A program made the position numbers and the translations under genes. A DNA stretch of 64,000 nt, from positions 372,001 through 436,000 of the forward strand of contig NZ_VOEJ01000001.1 of the NCBI RefSeq assembly GCF_007846085.1, given 5' to 3'. Below, piece after piece: positions 52,111-60,567 of this stretch. Numbering within the stretch: position 1 is the first letter of the stretch; every line of letters starts with the position of its first letter. Below the pieces are notes generated by a model. It worked only from the letters and a program-made list of their open reading frames with translations. It did not search any database and was not told the origin of the DNA. The DNA comes from Mucilaginibacter pallidiroseus. Its GTDB lineage: Bacteria > Bacteroidota > Bacteroidia > Sphingobacteriales > Sphingobacteriaceae.

Positions 52111-52854
52111 GTGAATAAGATTAGGATTTCTGCTGTAAGTTATACCAATACCAAACCCTTTTTATACGGCCTGCAACATTCGGACATTATGGATCAGATT
52201 GATCTTTCACTGGATATGCCGTCAGATTGTGCTCAAAAACTTATTGATGATAAAGCTGATATAGGATTGATCCCCGTGGCGGCTACTTTAAGCTTGCCGC
52301 AATGGGAAATCATTTCTGCCTATTGCATAGGGGCGGTAGGGGCCGTGAAATCAGTTTTTATATTCAGTAATTGTGACATAAGGCAAGCCACTAAAGTCCA
52401 GCTCGACCCGCAATCTCGCAGCTCGAACAATCTGGCCAAGGTACTGCTCAAGAATTTTTGGAAGGTGCAGCCCGAACTCATTGCAGACGCGCCGGATTAC
52501 GCATCGTCTGACGACGAAAATACAGCCTTTGTACAAATAGGCGACCGTACTTTTGGTAAGCCTACACGGTATAAATATGTATATGACCTGGCCGAAGAAT
52601 GGAAGAATTTTACCGGTTTGCCTTTCGTGTTTGCAGCATGGATAGCTAATAAACCAATTCCGGCAGACTTTATGGTAGCGTTTGACAAAGCACTTAAATT
52701 CGGTTTGGATCATCGTCGGGAACTATTAAAAGAACTTCCAAAGCATCCCGACTTTGATTTAGAACAATACCTGATGCACAACCTTGACTTCGATTTAACG
52801 GAAGATAAAAAGAAGGCGTTGTACCTTTTCTTAGATTATATAAAGGCGCTGTAA
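52111..52854 (+). CDS. mqnA: Chorismate dehydratase
   Basis: The 247-residue periplasmic-binding-protein-like enzyme starts at a GTG (52111), because an in-frame TAA ends directly before it. It has ISAVSYTNTKPFLYGL, DIGLIPVAATLSLP, LDPQSRSSNNLAKVLL and FVFAAWIANKPIP, all typical of MqnA. It dehydrates chorismate to 3-enolpyruvyl-benzoate, the first futalosine-pathway step. It ends in a terminator stem that begins within its last codons. Confidence 0.93.
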   Translation: MNKIRISAVSYTNTKPFLYGLQHSDIMDQIDLSLDMPSDCAQKLIDDKADIGLIPVAATLSLPQWEIISAYCIGAVGAVKSVFIFSNCDIRQATKVQLDPQSRSSNNLAKVLLKNFWKVQPELIADAPDYASSDDENTAFVQIGDRTFGKPTRYKYVYDLAEEWKNFTGLPFVFAAWIANKPIPADFMVAFDKALKFGLDHRRELLKELPKHPDFDLEQYLMHNLDFDLTEDKKKALYLFLDYIKAL

Positions 52855-52877
52855 AACATTGTATACAGCGCCTTTGC
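52842..52877 (+). terminator. Stem-loop overlapping the mqnA stop
   Basis: AAAGGCGCTGTA (52842-52853) and TACAGCGCCTTT (52864-52875) are exact 12-base complements around a 10-base loop. Only a weak T-rich stretch follows. The arms include the stop codon. Confidence 0.75.
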
Positions 52878-52903
52878 TTGTTTGGGCTTCACTTTGAAAA
52901 CGC

Positions 52904-53416
52904 TTACTCTGCAACTTTTTGCTGATCAGGTGTCTCGTTTGGCCCCGGTATATTCACATTGTCGTTTCCATCAGCTGTGCCTTCCTGGAAGGTTTCGTCA
53001 GATTCTGTGCGGTTCTGTTCGCGATCATCCGTCTGCTCGGTATCATCACCACCCTGATTTTCCGATGAGCCAATGTCTATGTTGCCCGAAGCTGCAGTAT
53101 AGTTTGATTGACCTAACTGATTAGGGTCCTTAAAGTTATTATTTTCCGGGTGCTCTTCTGATGGCTCTGTACGCCTGAAGTATTCATTGCTATAACCGGC
53201 AGTTTGCGATGGATTATTCTTGTCATCACCCGATGGTGTGCTATTGTTTTTGCCAAAGCTATGACCACCTGCACCTTCCGCTTCCATGCCCGGTTCATTT
53301 CCTTGCTTCTCTTCTGACCCAAACATAAAAGCCTCTTTGCGCAGGTCTTTTTCTTCTAAATTATTATCATCCTCAACACGGTATGCATTGGGTTGTGTCT
53401 GATTATTTGCTTCCAT
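52904..53416 (-). CDS. Hydrophilic, acidic, probably disordered protein
   Basis: The 170-residue product is rich in Asn, Asp, Glu, Gln, Gly and Ser with almost no hydrophobic core (EEKQGNEPGMEAEGAGG, GGDDTEQTDDREQNRTE). The ATG at 53416 opens MEANNQTQPNAYRVEDDNN. No domain or signal is visible. It reads like the disordered stress-related proteins common in this group, but that is by feel. It converges on mqnA behind the shared stem-loop. Confidence 0.68.
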   Translation of the reverse strand: MEANNQTQPNAYRVEDDNNLEEKDLRKEAFMFGSEEKQGNEPGMEAEGAGGHSFGKNNSTPSGDDKNNPSQTAGYSNEYFRRTEPSEEHPENNNFKDPNQLGQSNYTAASGNIDIGSSENQGGDDTEQTDDREQNRTESDETFQEGTADGNDNVNIPGPNETPDQQKVAE

Positions 53417-53600
53417 TTTGTTTATAGATTGATGTATAATATTAAAAGGTTTGGCTCGTCAAATTGTTTCGCAAATTTAATTTCAGGTTAAATAAATTGT
53501 AATGTTTAATAGCCAAAATCTGGCGTTTATCGATACAAAAACAAAGGCTTTAATGTACCGTTTATGATTTAACAGCAGGCTAAATTTTAAAAGAAAATGA

Positions 53601-53608
53601 TAAGTTTG
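53601..53608 (+). promoter_or_regulatory. -7 box of the CoA-transferase promoter
   Basis: TAAGTTTG matches TAnnTTTG and lies 20 bases before the scoA start. Confidence 0.55.
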
Positions 53609-53628
53609 TTATAACCAATTATAACATT

Positions 53629-54342
53629 ATGAACAAAGTTGTTAGCGGTGCCGATGAGGCAATACGCGACATTGAAGACGGCATGACCCTCATGCTGGGT
53701 GGCTTCGGTTTGTGCGGACTGCCCGAGAAATGTATAGGCGCACTTGTAAAAAAAGGAGTTAAGCAACTTACGTGTATATCCAACAATGCCGGTGTAGATA
53801 ATTTTGGCATAGGGCTGATGCTGCAAAACCGGCAGGTAAAAAAAATGATCTCCAGTTATGTAGGGGAGAACGCCGAGTTTGAGCGCCAGTTGCTAAGTGG
53901 CGAACTTGATGTTGAACTGATACCGCAGGGAACCCTTGCAACCCGGTGCATGGCTGCAGGATATGGTATGCCGGCAATTTTTACCCCCGCAGGTATAGGC
54001 ACAGAAGTAGCCGAAGGCAAGGAAGTGCGCAATTTTAACGGGAAAGACTACCTGATGGAAATGGCCTTCGATGCTGATTTTGCTATTGTAAAAGCTTGGA
54101 AGGGTGATACCTTAGGGAATCTGATTTATAAATCTACAGCGCGGAACTTTAACCCTGTAATGGCCATGGCGGGTAAAATTACCATTGCCGAAGTGGAAGA
54201 GTTGGTTGAGCCAGGCACCTTGGATCCCGATCACATCCACACACCCGGAATTTATGTGCACCGCATATTTAAAGGCGAAGGCTATGAGAAGCGTATCGAG
54301 CATAAAACCGTAAGGCAAAAAGGCAGCGAGAACACTATTTAG
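53629..54342 (+). CDS. scoA: 3-oxoacid CoA-transferase subunit A
   Basis: The 237-residue protein has [47 protein letters not shown], the glycine-rich start of CoA transferase subunit A, and [31 protein letters not shown]. With subunit B it moves CoA from succinyl-CoA to acetoacetate or a related 3-oxoacid. Subunit B follows after 57 bases. Confidence 0.95.
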   Translation: MNKVVSGADEAIRDIEDGMTLMLGGFGLCGLPEKCIGALVKKGVKQLTCISNNAGVDNFGIGLMLQNRQVKKMISSYVGENAEFERQLLSGELDVELIPQGTLATRCMAAGYGMPAIFTPAGIGTEVAEGKEVRNFNGKDYLMEMAFDADFAIVKAWKGDTLGNLIYKSTARNFNPVMAMAGKITIAEVEELVEPGTLDPDHIHTPGIYVHRIFKGEGYEKRIEHKTVRQKGSENTI

Positions 54343-54399
54343 TTGGCAAGTGCAATTACTCGCTAACACTGAAGAATCACAGTAAACAAAATTACATCC

Positions 54400-55056
54400 A
54401 TGTTAGACAAAACAGGCATTGCCAAACGCATCGCCAAAGAAATAAAAGACGGATATTACGTTAACCTTGGGATAGGTATACCTACGCTGGTAGCCAATTA
54501 CATTCCGGAAAGCTTGGATGTAATATTGCAATCAGAAAATGGCTTGCTGGGTATGGGACCTTTTCCATTTGACGGTGAGGAAGACCCCGACCTCATTAAT
54601 GCGGGCAAACAAACCATCACCATGCTGCCAGGCTCGGCCGTGTTTGATTCGGCCATGAGCTTTGGTATGATCAGGGCGCAAAAAGTGCACCTTACGATAC
54701 TGGGAGCTATGGAGGTTTCAGAGAATGGAGACATTGCCAACTGGAAAATACCTGGCAAAATGGTAAAGGGAATGGGTGGCGCTATGGATCTGGTAGCTTC
54801 GGCTCAAAACATTGTGGTAGCCATGCAGCACGTAAATAAAGCAGGCGAATCGAAGCTATTACCCAAATGTACCTTGCCGTTAACGGGTGTTAACTGCGTG
54901 AAGAAGATAGTGACCGAATTGGCTGTGCTTGATGTACTGCCCGAGGGTGGGTTTAAATTGTTAGAGCGCGCACCAGGCATAAGCGTTGATTATATAATGA
55001 AAGCAACTGCAGGCAAGCTTGTAATTGAAGGCGAAATACCTCAGATGGTTTTATAA
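54400..55056 (+). CDS. scoB: 3-oxoacid CoA-transferase subunit B
   Basis: The 218-residue protein has GYYVNLGIGIPTLVANYIP and the catalytic E46 in QSENGLLGMGPFP, which forms the glutamyl-CoA intermediate. GGAMDLVASAQNIVVAMQHVNK follows. It pairs with scoA directly upstream. No acetoacetate or hydroxybutyrate gene lies nearby. Confidence 0.96.
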   Translation: MLDKTGIAKRIAKEIKDGYYVNLGIGIPTLVANYIPESLDVILQSENGLLGMGPFPFDGEEDPDLINAGKQTITMLPGSAVFDSAMSFGMIRAQKVHLTILGAMEVSENGDIANWKIPGKMVKGMGGAMDLVASAQNIVVAMQHVNKAGESKLLPKCTLPLTGVNCVKKIVTELAVLDVLPEGGFKLLERAPGISVDYIMKATAGKLVIEGEIPQMVL

Positions 55057-55161
55057 CGCGGCTACTTAGATTTATTCGTACCTGCCATATACGTGTAAAC
55101 ATTATAAATCGTTTTTCAACAAAACAAGCGGCCTATATCAAATCCGTTTATATTTACCGGC

Positions 55162-55812
55162 ATGAACCACTTGATAGCACCTTCAGTTTTATCTGCCGAC
55201 TTTGCCAATTTGCAGCGTGATGTTGAAATGTTGAACAACAGCCAGGCCGATTGGCTTCATGTCGACGTGATGGACGGCTTATTTGTACCGAACATATCTT
55301 TCGGGTTCCCGGTAGTAAAGGCTATAAAACAACATGCTGAGAAGCCCCTTGATGTACATTTGATGATCGCCGATCCCGACAGGTATATCAAGGACTTTGC
55401 AGCTGCCGGTGCCGATGGCATTACAGTTCACTACGAAGCTTGCACGCATTTGCACCGTACGGTTCAGGCTATAAAAGATGCAGGTTGCAAAGCTGGTGTA
55501 GCCATTAACCCGGCAACCAACGTGCAGTTGTTAAAGGATATCATTGCCGATATCGATTTGGTTTTAATCATGTCTGTCAATCCTGGTTTTGGTGGTCAGA
55601 AGTTCATTCAAAATACCTACAATAAAATTGTTGAGGCAAAGCAACTCATCGCTTCGGCGCAATCGTCCGCTGTAATTGAAGTTGACGGAGGTGTTGATAC
55701 TTCCAATGCAACTCAATTAGTGCAAGCCGGTGCAAATGTGTTGGTTGCAGGCAGTTCAATATTTTCAGGAGGTGATCCCTCATCGGCCATTTCCGGGTTA
55801 AAAAATGCCTGA
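55162..55812 (+). CDS. rpe: Ribulose-phosphate 3-epimerase
   Basis: The 216-residue TIM barrel starts IAPSVLSADFANLQRDVEML. It has the catalytic HVDVMDGLFVPNISFG and VHLMIADPDRYIKDFAAAGADGITVHYEA, the MSVNPGFGGQKFI loop and EVDGGVDTSNATQLVQAGANVLVAGSSIF. It interconverts ribulose- and xylulose-5-phosphate. TATATTTA shortly upstream may be its -7 box. Confidence 0.97.
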   Translation: MNHLIAPSVLSADFANLQRDVEMLNNSQADWLHVDVMDGLFVPNISFGFPVVKAIKQHAEKPLDVHLMIADPDRYIKDFAAAGADGITVHYEACTHLHRTVQAIKDAGCKAGVAINPATNVQLLKDIIADIDLVLIMSVNPGFGGQKFIQNTYNKIVEAKQLIASAQSSAVIEVDGGVDTSNATQLVQAGANVLVAGSSIFSGGDPSSAISGLKNA

Positions 55813-55922
55813 TCCACAGCCTGACACCATACTTCAATCGGCTGGTTTTTATTTCAAAAAAAAGCAAAAATAGTCTATAAACTTTGTCGGAATTACTAAC
55901 TTCGGCACTTTCAAATATCAAC

Positions 55923-55951
55923 TTGATAATAAACAATAGCATTTAAATTCG
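55923..55951 (+). promoter_or_regulatory. Putative serC promoter
   Basis: TTG (55923-55925) lies 18 bases before TAAATTCG (55944-55951), a one-base variant of TAnnTTTG. The same TAAATTCG octamer lies before trxB (59393-59400). Confidence 0.4.
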
Positions 55952-55959
55952 CTAACATT

Positions 55960-57027
55960 ATGAAACACAATTTCGGTGCCGGACCAGGCATATTACCCCA
56001 CGAAGTCTTGAAACAGGCTGCAGCAGCAGTAATCGATTTTAACGGAACAGGTTTATCCTTACTGGAAATTTCGCACCGATCGCCTGAGTTTGAATCAGTG
56101 TTAAACGAAGCTGTTAAGTTAGTTAAGGAGCTTTTTGAAGTACCCGAGGGATATTCGGTATTGTTTTTACAAGGTGGTGCAAGTACACAATTTGCATTAG
56201 CTCCTTATAACCTGTTACCAGAGGGTGGCAAAGCCGCTTATCTTGAAACAGGCGTTTGGGCAAACAAAGCTTTAAAAGAAGCCAAGTTTTTTGGTGAGGT
56301 GGAAGTGGTGGCAACATCAAAGGAAAGCAACTTTACGTACATCCCAACAAATTATAAAATACCTGAGGATGCAGCGTATCTTCATATCACATCAAACAAT
56401 ACCATTTACGGTACGCAGATGCATCAGTTCCCAAAATCGCCTGTCCCGGTGGTTTGTGATATGTCGTCAGATATTTTTAGCCGTAAGGTTAACGTTGCCG
56501 ATTTCGGCTTGATATACGCAGGTGCGCAAAAAAATATGGGACCGGCCGGTGTTACGCTGGTTATTGTTAAAGATGATCTGTTGGGCAAAACAGGCCGGAA
56601 AATACCTGCTATGTTCAATTACCAGGTACAAATAGAAGGTGGCTCAATGTATAACACGCCGCCATGCTTTGCCATATATGTATCAATGCTTACCCTTAAC
56701 TGGTTAAAATCAAAAGGCGGCGTTGCTGCTATTGAAAAGGAAAACGAGGCAAAAGCAAAAGTGCTTTATGAGGAAATTGACCGCAATCCATTATTTAAGG
56801 CTGTGGCTGCAACAGAAGACCGTTCGCACATGAACGTGTGTTTTGTGGCTGAAAATCCGGAGCTTGAAAAACCTTTCCTTAAATTATGCGAAGAGAAAGG
56901 GATAGTTGGCCTAAAAGGCCACAGAAGCGTAGGCGGTTTCCGTGCTTCAATATACAATGCACTGCCAATAACCAGCGTTTACGTGCTGATTGAAGCTATG
57001 CAGGAGTTTGCTGAGAAAAATAAATAA
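55960..57027 (+). CDS. serC: Phosphoserine aminotransferase
   Basis: The 355-residue enzyme starts KHNFGAGPGILPHEVLKQAAAAV. It has LLEISHRSPEFESVL, LQGGASTQFALAPYNLL and the PLP lysine in YAGAQKNMGPAGVTLVIV, and ends with GLKGHRSVGGFRASIYNALP. It makes phosphoserine for serine synthesis and serves pyridoxal phosphate synthesis. serA follows, so the first two steps of serine synthesis are together. Confidence 0.97.
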   Translation: MKHNFGAGPGILPHEVLKQAAAAVIDFNGTGLSLLEISHRSPEFESVLNEAVKLVKELFEVPEGYSVLFLQGGASTQFALAPYNLLPEGGKAAYLETGVWANKALKEAKFFGEVEVVATSKESNFTYIPTNYKIPEDAAYLHITSNNTIYGTQMHQFPKSPVPVVCDMSSDIFSRKVNVADFGLIYAGAQKNMGPAGVTLVIVKDDLLGKTGRKIPAMFNYQVQIEGGSMYNTPPCFAIYVSMLTLNWLKSKGGVAAIEKENEAKAKVLYEEIDRNPLFKAVAATEDRSHMNVCFVAENPELEKPFLKLCEEKGIVGLKGHRSVGGFRASIYNALPITSVYVLIEAMQEFAEKNK

Positions 57028-57033
57028 TATTAA

Positions 57034-57106
57034 AGTGATTGGAGACTGGAGATCAGAGGTTAGTAAAAAGCCTGATCTCTGATCTCTAATCTTTAATCTC
57101 TGATAC
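57034..57106 (+). repeat. Heptad-periodic tracts F, before serA
   Basis: Four units such as AGTGATT and GGAGACT (57034-57061) are followed by five pyrimidine-rich units such as CTGATCT (57072-57106), three bases before the serA ATG. The two tracts are partly complementary, so the gap can fold into a hairpin. The first unit is the same as at the purC site. Confidence 0.78.
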
Positions 57107-57109
57107 AAA

Positions 57110-58060
57110 ATGATCAAAATATTAGCTAACGATGGTATCGACCCAATAGGCAAAAAAATGCTGGAAGATGCCGGTTTTCTTGTAGATACAAATAACATCC
57201 CCCAGGATGAGTTACCAACTCGCCTGCAGGAATATGATGCAATTACTGTCCGCAGCGCCACTAAGGTGCGCAAAGCTTTAATTGATGCTTGCCCCGGCCT
57301 TAAATTAATTGGACGCGGTGGTGTAGGTGTTGATAATATTGATGTTGATTACGCCAAAGAAAAAGGCATCGGCGTATATAATACACCTGCTTCTTCATCA
57401 CTATCAGTTGCGGAACTGGTATTCTCGCACCTTTTTGGTGGCGTGCGTTTCCTGGCCGATAGCAACCGCAAAATGCCGGTAGATGGTGCAACAAAATTTA
57501 ACGATTATAAAAAGGCTTATGCTAAGGGCATTGAGCTGCGTGGTAAAACTTTAGGCATTCTTGGTTTCGGTCGTATAGGCCGCGAGGTAGCAAAAATTGC
57601 CATCGGTATAGGTATGGAAGTGCTTGCATTTGATGTGTTCCCGTTCAACCCGGAGGTAGACGTCGTTTTAGGCGGTGGCTATGTTGCCAAAGTACAAGTG
57701 AAAACGGCTAACAAGGAAGATATTATTGCCAATGCTGACTTTATATCGTTACATACGCCGTTTGTTGACAAACCTTTGATAGGTGCCGAAGAATTTGCGG
57801 CCATGAAAAAAGGTGTTGGTTTGGTTAATTGCTCACGTGGCGGGTTAATAAACGAGACTGATCTGATTTCTGCTTTGGATAGCGGTAAAGTGTCATTTGC
57901 TGCCCTTGATGTTTTTGATAACGAGCCTACTCCGCGTCAGGATATCTTGTCACACCCTAAAATCTCACTCACCCCGCACATCGGTGCAGCAACCAATGAA
58001 GCGCAGGAGCGTATTGGTGTTGAATTAGCGAGTCTGATTATTCAGCATTTTAAAGGATAA
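57110..58060 (+). CDS. serA: D-3-phosphoglycerate dehydrogenase, short form
   Basis: The 316-residue D-2-hydroxyacid dehydrogenase has the NAD motif LGFGRIGREVAKIA. The catalytic Arg is in NCSRGGLINE, and the Glu and His lie in FDNEPTP and SLTPHIGAAT. It ends right after the catalytic domains, so it lacks the ACT domain through which serine inhibits longer SerA proteins. The start of serine synthesis is indicated by the serC neighbour; another 2-hydroxyacid activity is possible. A terminator follows. Confidence 0.92.
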   Translation: MIKILANDGIDPIGKKMLEDAGFLVDTNNIPQDELPTRLQEYDAITVRSATKVRKALIDACPGLKLIGRGGVGVDNIDVDYAKEKGIGVYNTPASSSLSVAELVFSHLFGGVRFLADSNRKMPVDGATKFNDYKKAYAKGIELRGKTLGILGFGRIGREVAKIAIGIGMEVLAFDVFPFNPEVDVVLGGGYVAKVQVKTANKEDIIANADFISLHTPFVDKPLIGAEEFAAMKKGVGLVNCSRGGLINETDLISALDSGKVSFAALDVFDNEPTPRQDILSHPKISLTPHIGAATNEAQERIGVELASLIIQHFKG

Positions 58061-58081
58061 CATACTTATTCAATAGTATTT

Positions 58082-58111
58082 AAGGCCTTTGCGTTAGCAA
58101 GGGCCTTTTTT
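58082..58111 (+). terminator. Intrinsic terminator after serA
   Basis: AAGGCCTTTGC (58082-58092) and GCAAGGGCCTT (58097-58107) pair with one T-G wobble around GTTA, followed by TTTT. Confidence 0.9.
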
Positions 58112-58140
58112 GTTTGAGCGTGGTTTGCTATATTACCGGA

Positions 58141-59316
58141 ATGAAAAAGTTGCTGCTGCCGCTACTTGCTTTTGCCTTTCATGTTTCCTCAGCGCAGAAC
58201 GTTAGCAGGCCTCACCCTAAGTTTACTGTAATTGATACCCATAATGATGTTATCTCGAACCAACTAATTACAAAGGTTGATTTAGGCAAGGAGCAAACGC
58301 AAGGTAACTTTGACTTGATAAGAGCTAAAAAGGCAAGTCTTGGTGGCCAGGTATTCTCGATATGGTGCGGTGATCAATACGGTTACGGCACAGCTTATGC
58401 TTACGCCAATCGGGAGATTGATTCGCTTATGTCGCTCATAAACCGTAATCCCGGTAAGACCGCATTGGTACGCACAGCTAAGGACTTAAGGCGAATGATT
58501 AAGCAAAAGAAACTTGCGGCTATGATAGGTGTTGAAGGTGGCCACATGATAGAGGACAGGTTAGATTACATAGATAGTCTTCATAACCGGGGCATGGTTT
58601 ACCTAACACTTACCTGGAACAACAGTACAGGCTGGGCATCATCTGCTCGCGATGAAGTGAAGCACGCAGACACGCTTAAACACAAAGGGTTAAATGAGTT
58701 TGGGAGACAGGTTGTACGTAAGCTTAACAAGTTGGGTATAATGATAGATTTGTCGCACCCTGGTGAGCAAACTTTTAATGATGTCATGGCACTTACTACA
58801 AAACCTGTTATCGCATCACATAGCTGTGCTTACGCATTGGCACCACACCGGCGTAATTTGAAAGATTACCAGCTTAAGGCCATTGCCAAAAACGGAGGAG
58901 TAGTATTTGTAAATTTTTACAGCGGCTTTATTGATACAGCTTACGAGGCACAACACGAAGCTTACCTGGTAAAGCATAAAGTTGAAATGGATTCGCTCAA
59001 TAAGGTTTACAATGATTATGACCTGGCCAGCATTCGCCTTAACGTAATTCATAAAGAAGAAGCCGAAGCGTTTCGCCCGCCATTAGCTATGCTTATTAAG
59101 CACATCGACTATATGGTTAGGCTGATGGGGGTAGATCACGTAGGTATCGGGTCGGATTTTGACGGTGCCGAATCATATCCCAAGGGAATAGATAGCGTAT
59201 TGGATTACGAAAAAATAGCAACCGAATTAATGAAGCTAAAATATACTGAAAAGGAAATTGGTAAGATTATGAGCGGTAACTTTATACGCGTGCTAAAAGC
59301 CAATGCCGGCAAGTAA
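58141..59316 (+). CDS. Membrane dipeptidase-like M19 peptidase, exported
   Basis: The ATG at 58141 gives a clean signal peptide (KKLLLPLLAFAFHVSSAQ); the frame open from 58114 would not. The 391-residue protein has the zinc ligands of renal dipeptidase: DTHNDVI, the bridging Glu in GVEGGHMIE, IDLSHPG and ASHSCAYAL, then the GIGSDFDGAE block. It should hydrolyse dipeptides, perhaps with a D-residue, in the periplasm. It starts just after the serA terminator. Confidence 0.93.
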   Translation: MKKLLLPLLAFAFHVSSAQNVSRPHPKFTVIDTHNDVISNQLITKVDLGKEQTQGNFDLIRAKKASLGGQVFSIWCGDQYGYGTAYAYANREIDSLMSLINRNPGKTALVRTAKDLRRMIKQKKLAAMIGVEGGHMIEDRLDYIDSLHNRGMVYLTLTWNNSTGWASSARDEVKHADTLKHKGLNEFGRQVVRKLNKLGIMIDLSHPGEQTFNDVMALTTKPVIASHSCAYALAPHRRNLKDYQLKAIAKNGGVVFVNFYSGFIDTAYEAQHEAYLVKHKVEMDSLNKVYNDYDLASIRLNVIHKEEAEAFRPPLAMLIKHIDYMVRLMGVDHVGIGSDFDGAESYPKGIDSVLDYEKIATELMKLKYTEKEIGKIMSGNFIRVLKANAGK

Positions 59317-59365
59317 TCAACATAATGATCTTGCTAAAGCTCAACGTTGATAAGTTTTACGGCTG

Positions 59366-59392
59366 GTTGACGGTCAGCGTTTTTCTTTTTAC
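59366..59392 (+). terminator. Probable terminator after the dipeptidase
   Basis: GTTGA-N3-TCAGC (59366-59378) makes a short stem followed by a long T-rich run. A wider pairing AACGTTGA/TCAGCGTT is also possible. Confidence 0.55.
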
Positions 59393-59421
59393 TAAATTCG
59401 CATCTTATTTATTTAAATTAC

Positions 59422-60378
59422 ATGTCACAAGATACTGAACACGTAAAATGTTTAATAATTGGATCGGGCCCTGCGGGGTATACAGCGGCAATTTATGCCT
59501 CACGTGCCGATCTTAAACCTGTTATGTACACCGGCATGCTGGCTGGTGGGCAGCTAACCCAAACAACTGACGTTGAAAATTTCCCTGGCTACCCGGAAGG
59601 TATCATGGGCCCGGAAATGATGGAAGATTTTCGCAAACAGGCCGAGCGCCTGGGTACTGATATACGTTTTGGTTATGTTAGTTCGGTTGATTTTTCTTCA
59701 TTGCCACACAAAGTAACGGTTGACGAAAGCAAAACTATTTTAGCAGATACTGTAATTGTGTCTACCGGAGCATCAGCAAAATGGCTGGGGCTGGAAAGCG
59801 AACAAAAATATAGCGGTTTCGGCGTATCTGCATGTGCCGTTTGTGATGGTTTCTTTTTCAAAGGCCAGGACGTAGCCATAGTAGGTGCCGGTGATACCGC
59901 TGCCGAAGAAGCTACCTATCTTGCCAAACTTTGCAGAAAAGTTTACATGATAGTGAGGCGCGATGAGTTCCGTGCGTCAAAAGCCATGGTGCACCGCGTG
60001 CTTAACACCCCAAATATTGAGGTGCTTTACAATACCGAAACCCTCGAAATTATGGGCGACGGACAAAGCGTAAATGCTGTTAAAATTCTTAATAATCAAA
60101 GCAACGCTGAAACCGTGCTTGATGTTACCGGTTTCTTTGTAGCTATTGGTCACAAGCCGAACACAGATATTTTTGAAGGCCAGTTGAATATGGACGCTAC
60201 GGGTTATATCATCACCCGCCCCGGTTCAACCGAAACGAATGTTGAAGGCGTATTTTGCTGCGGTGATGCACAAGATCATATATACCGCCAGGCAGTTACT
60301 GCTGCAGGTACGGGTTGTATGGCTGCTATAGATGCAGAGCGTTACTTAGCTGCTAAAGAGCATGTTGTAACTGCTTAA
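59422..60378 (+). CDS. trxB: Thioredoxin reductase
   Basis: The 318-residue flavoprotein has IIGSGPAGYTAAIYASRADL, the redox pair C138-A-V-C141 (SACAVCDGFFFKG), the NADPH motif VGAGDTAAEEATYLAKLC and GVFCCGDAQDHIYRQAVTAAGTGCMAA. It reduces thioredoxin with NADPH. A TAAATTCG box before it (59393-59400) resembles that of serC. Thioredoxin itself is not in this window. Confidence 0.97.
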   Translation: MSQDTEHVKCLIIGSGPAGYTAAIYASRADLKPVMYTGMLAGGQLTQTTDVENFPGYPEGIMGPEMMEDFRKQAERLGTDIRFGYVSSVDFSSLPHKVTVDESKTILADTVIVSTGASAKWLGLESEQKYSGFGVSACAVCDGFFFKGQDVAIVGAGDTAAEEATYLAKLCRKVYMIVRRDEFRASKAMVHRVLNTPNIEVLYNTETLEIMGDGQSVNAVKILNNQSNAETVLDVTGFFVAIGHKPNTDIFEGQLNMDATGYIITRPGSTETNVEGVFCCGDAQDHIYRQAVTAAGTGCMAAIDAERYLAAKEHVVTA

Positions 60379-60439
60379 GGCAGTTATTTGTCATAAGTTA
60401 TAATGTATTAGTAGGTCATCGCTTACAATAATTTGAAAT

Positions 60440-60474
60440 AAAAGGCGCACCCTAAAACAGGATGCGCTTTTTTT
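60440..60474 (+). terminator. Intrinsic terminator after trxB
   Basis: GGCGCACCCT pairs with AGGATGCGCT (two mismatches inside) around AAAAC, followed by seven T. Confidence 0.85.
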
Positions 60475-60567
60475 ATGGCCTTACATGTAATATTTGAGGG
60501 ATAATAGCGCGGTTTTTTCAAAATATCTTATTTTCACGGTTGGTAATAAATCCGTTAATTATAAGCT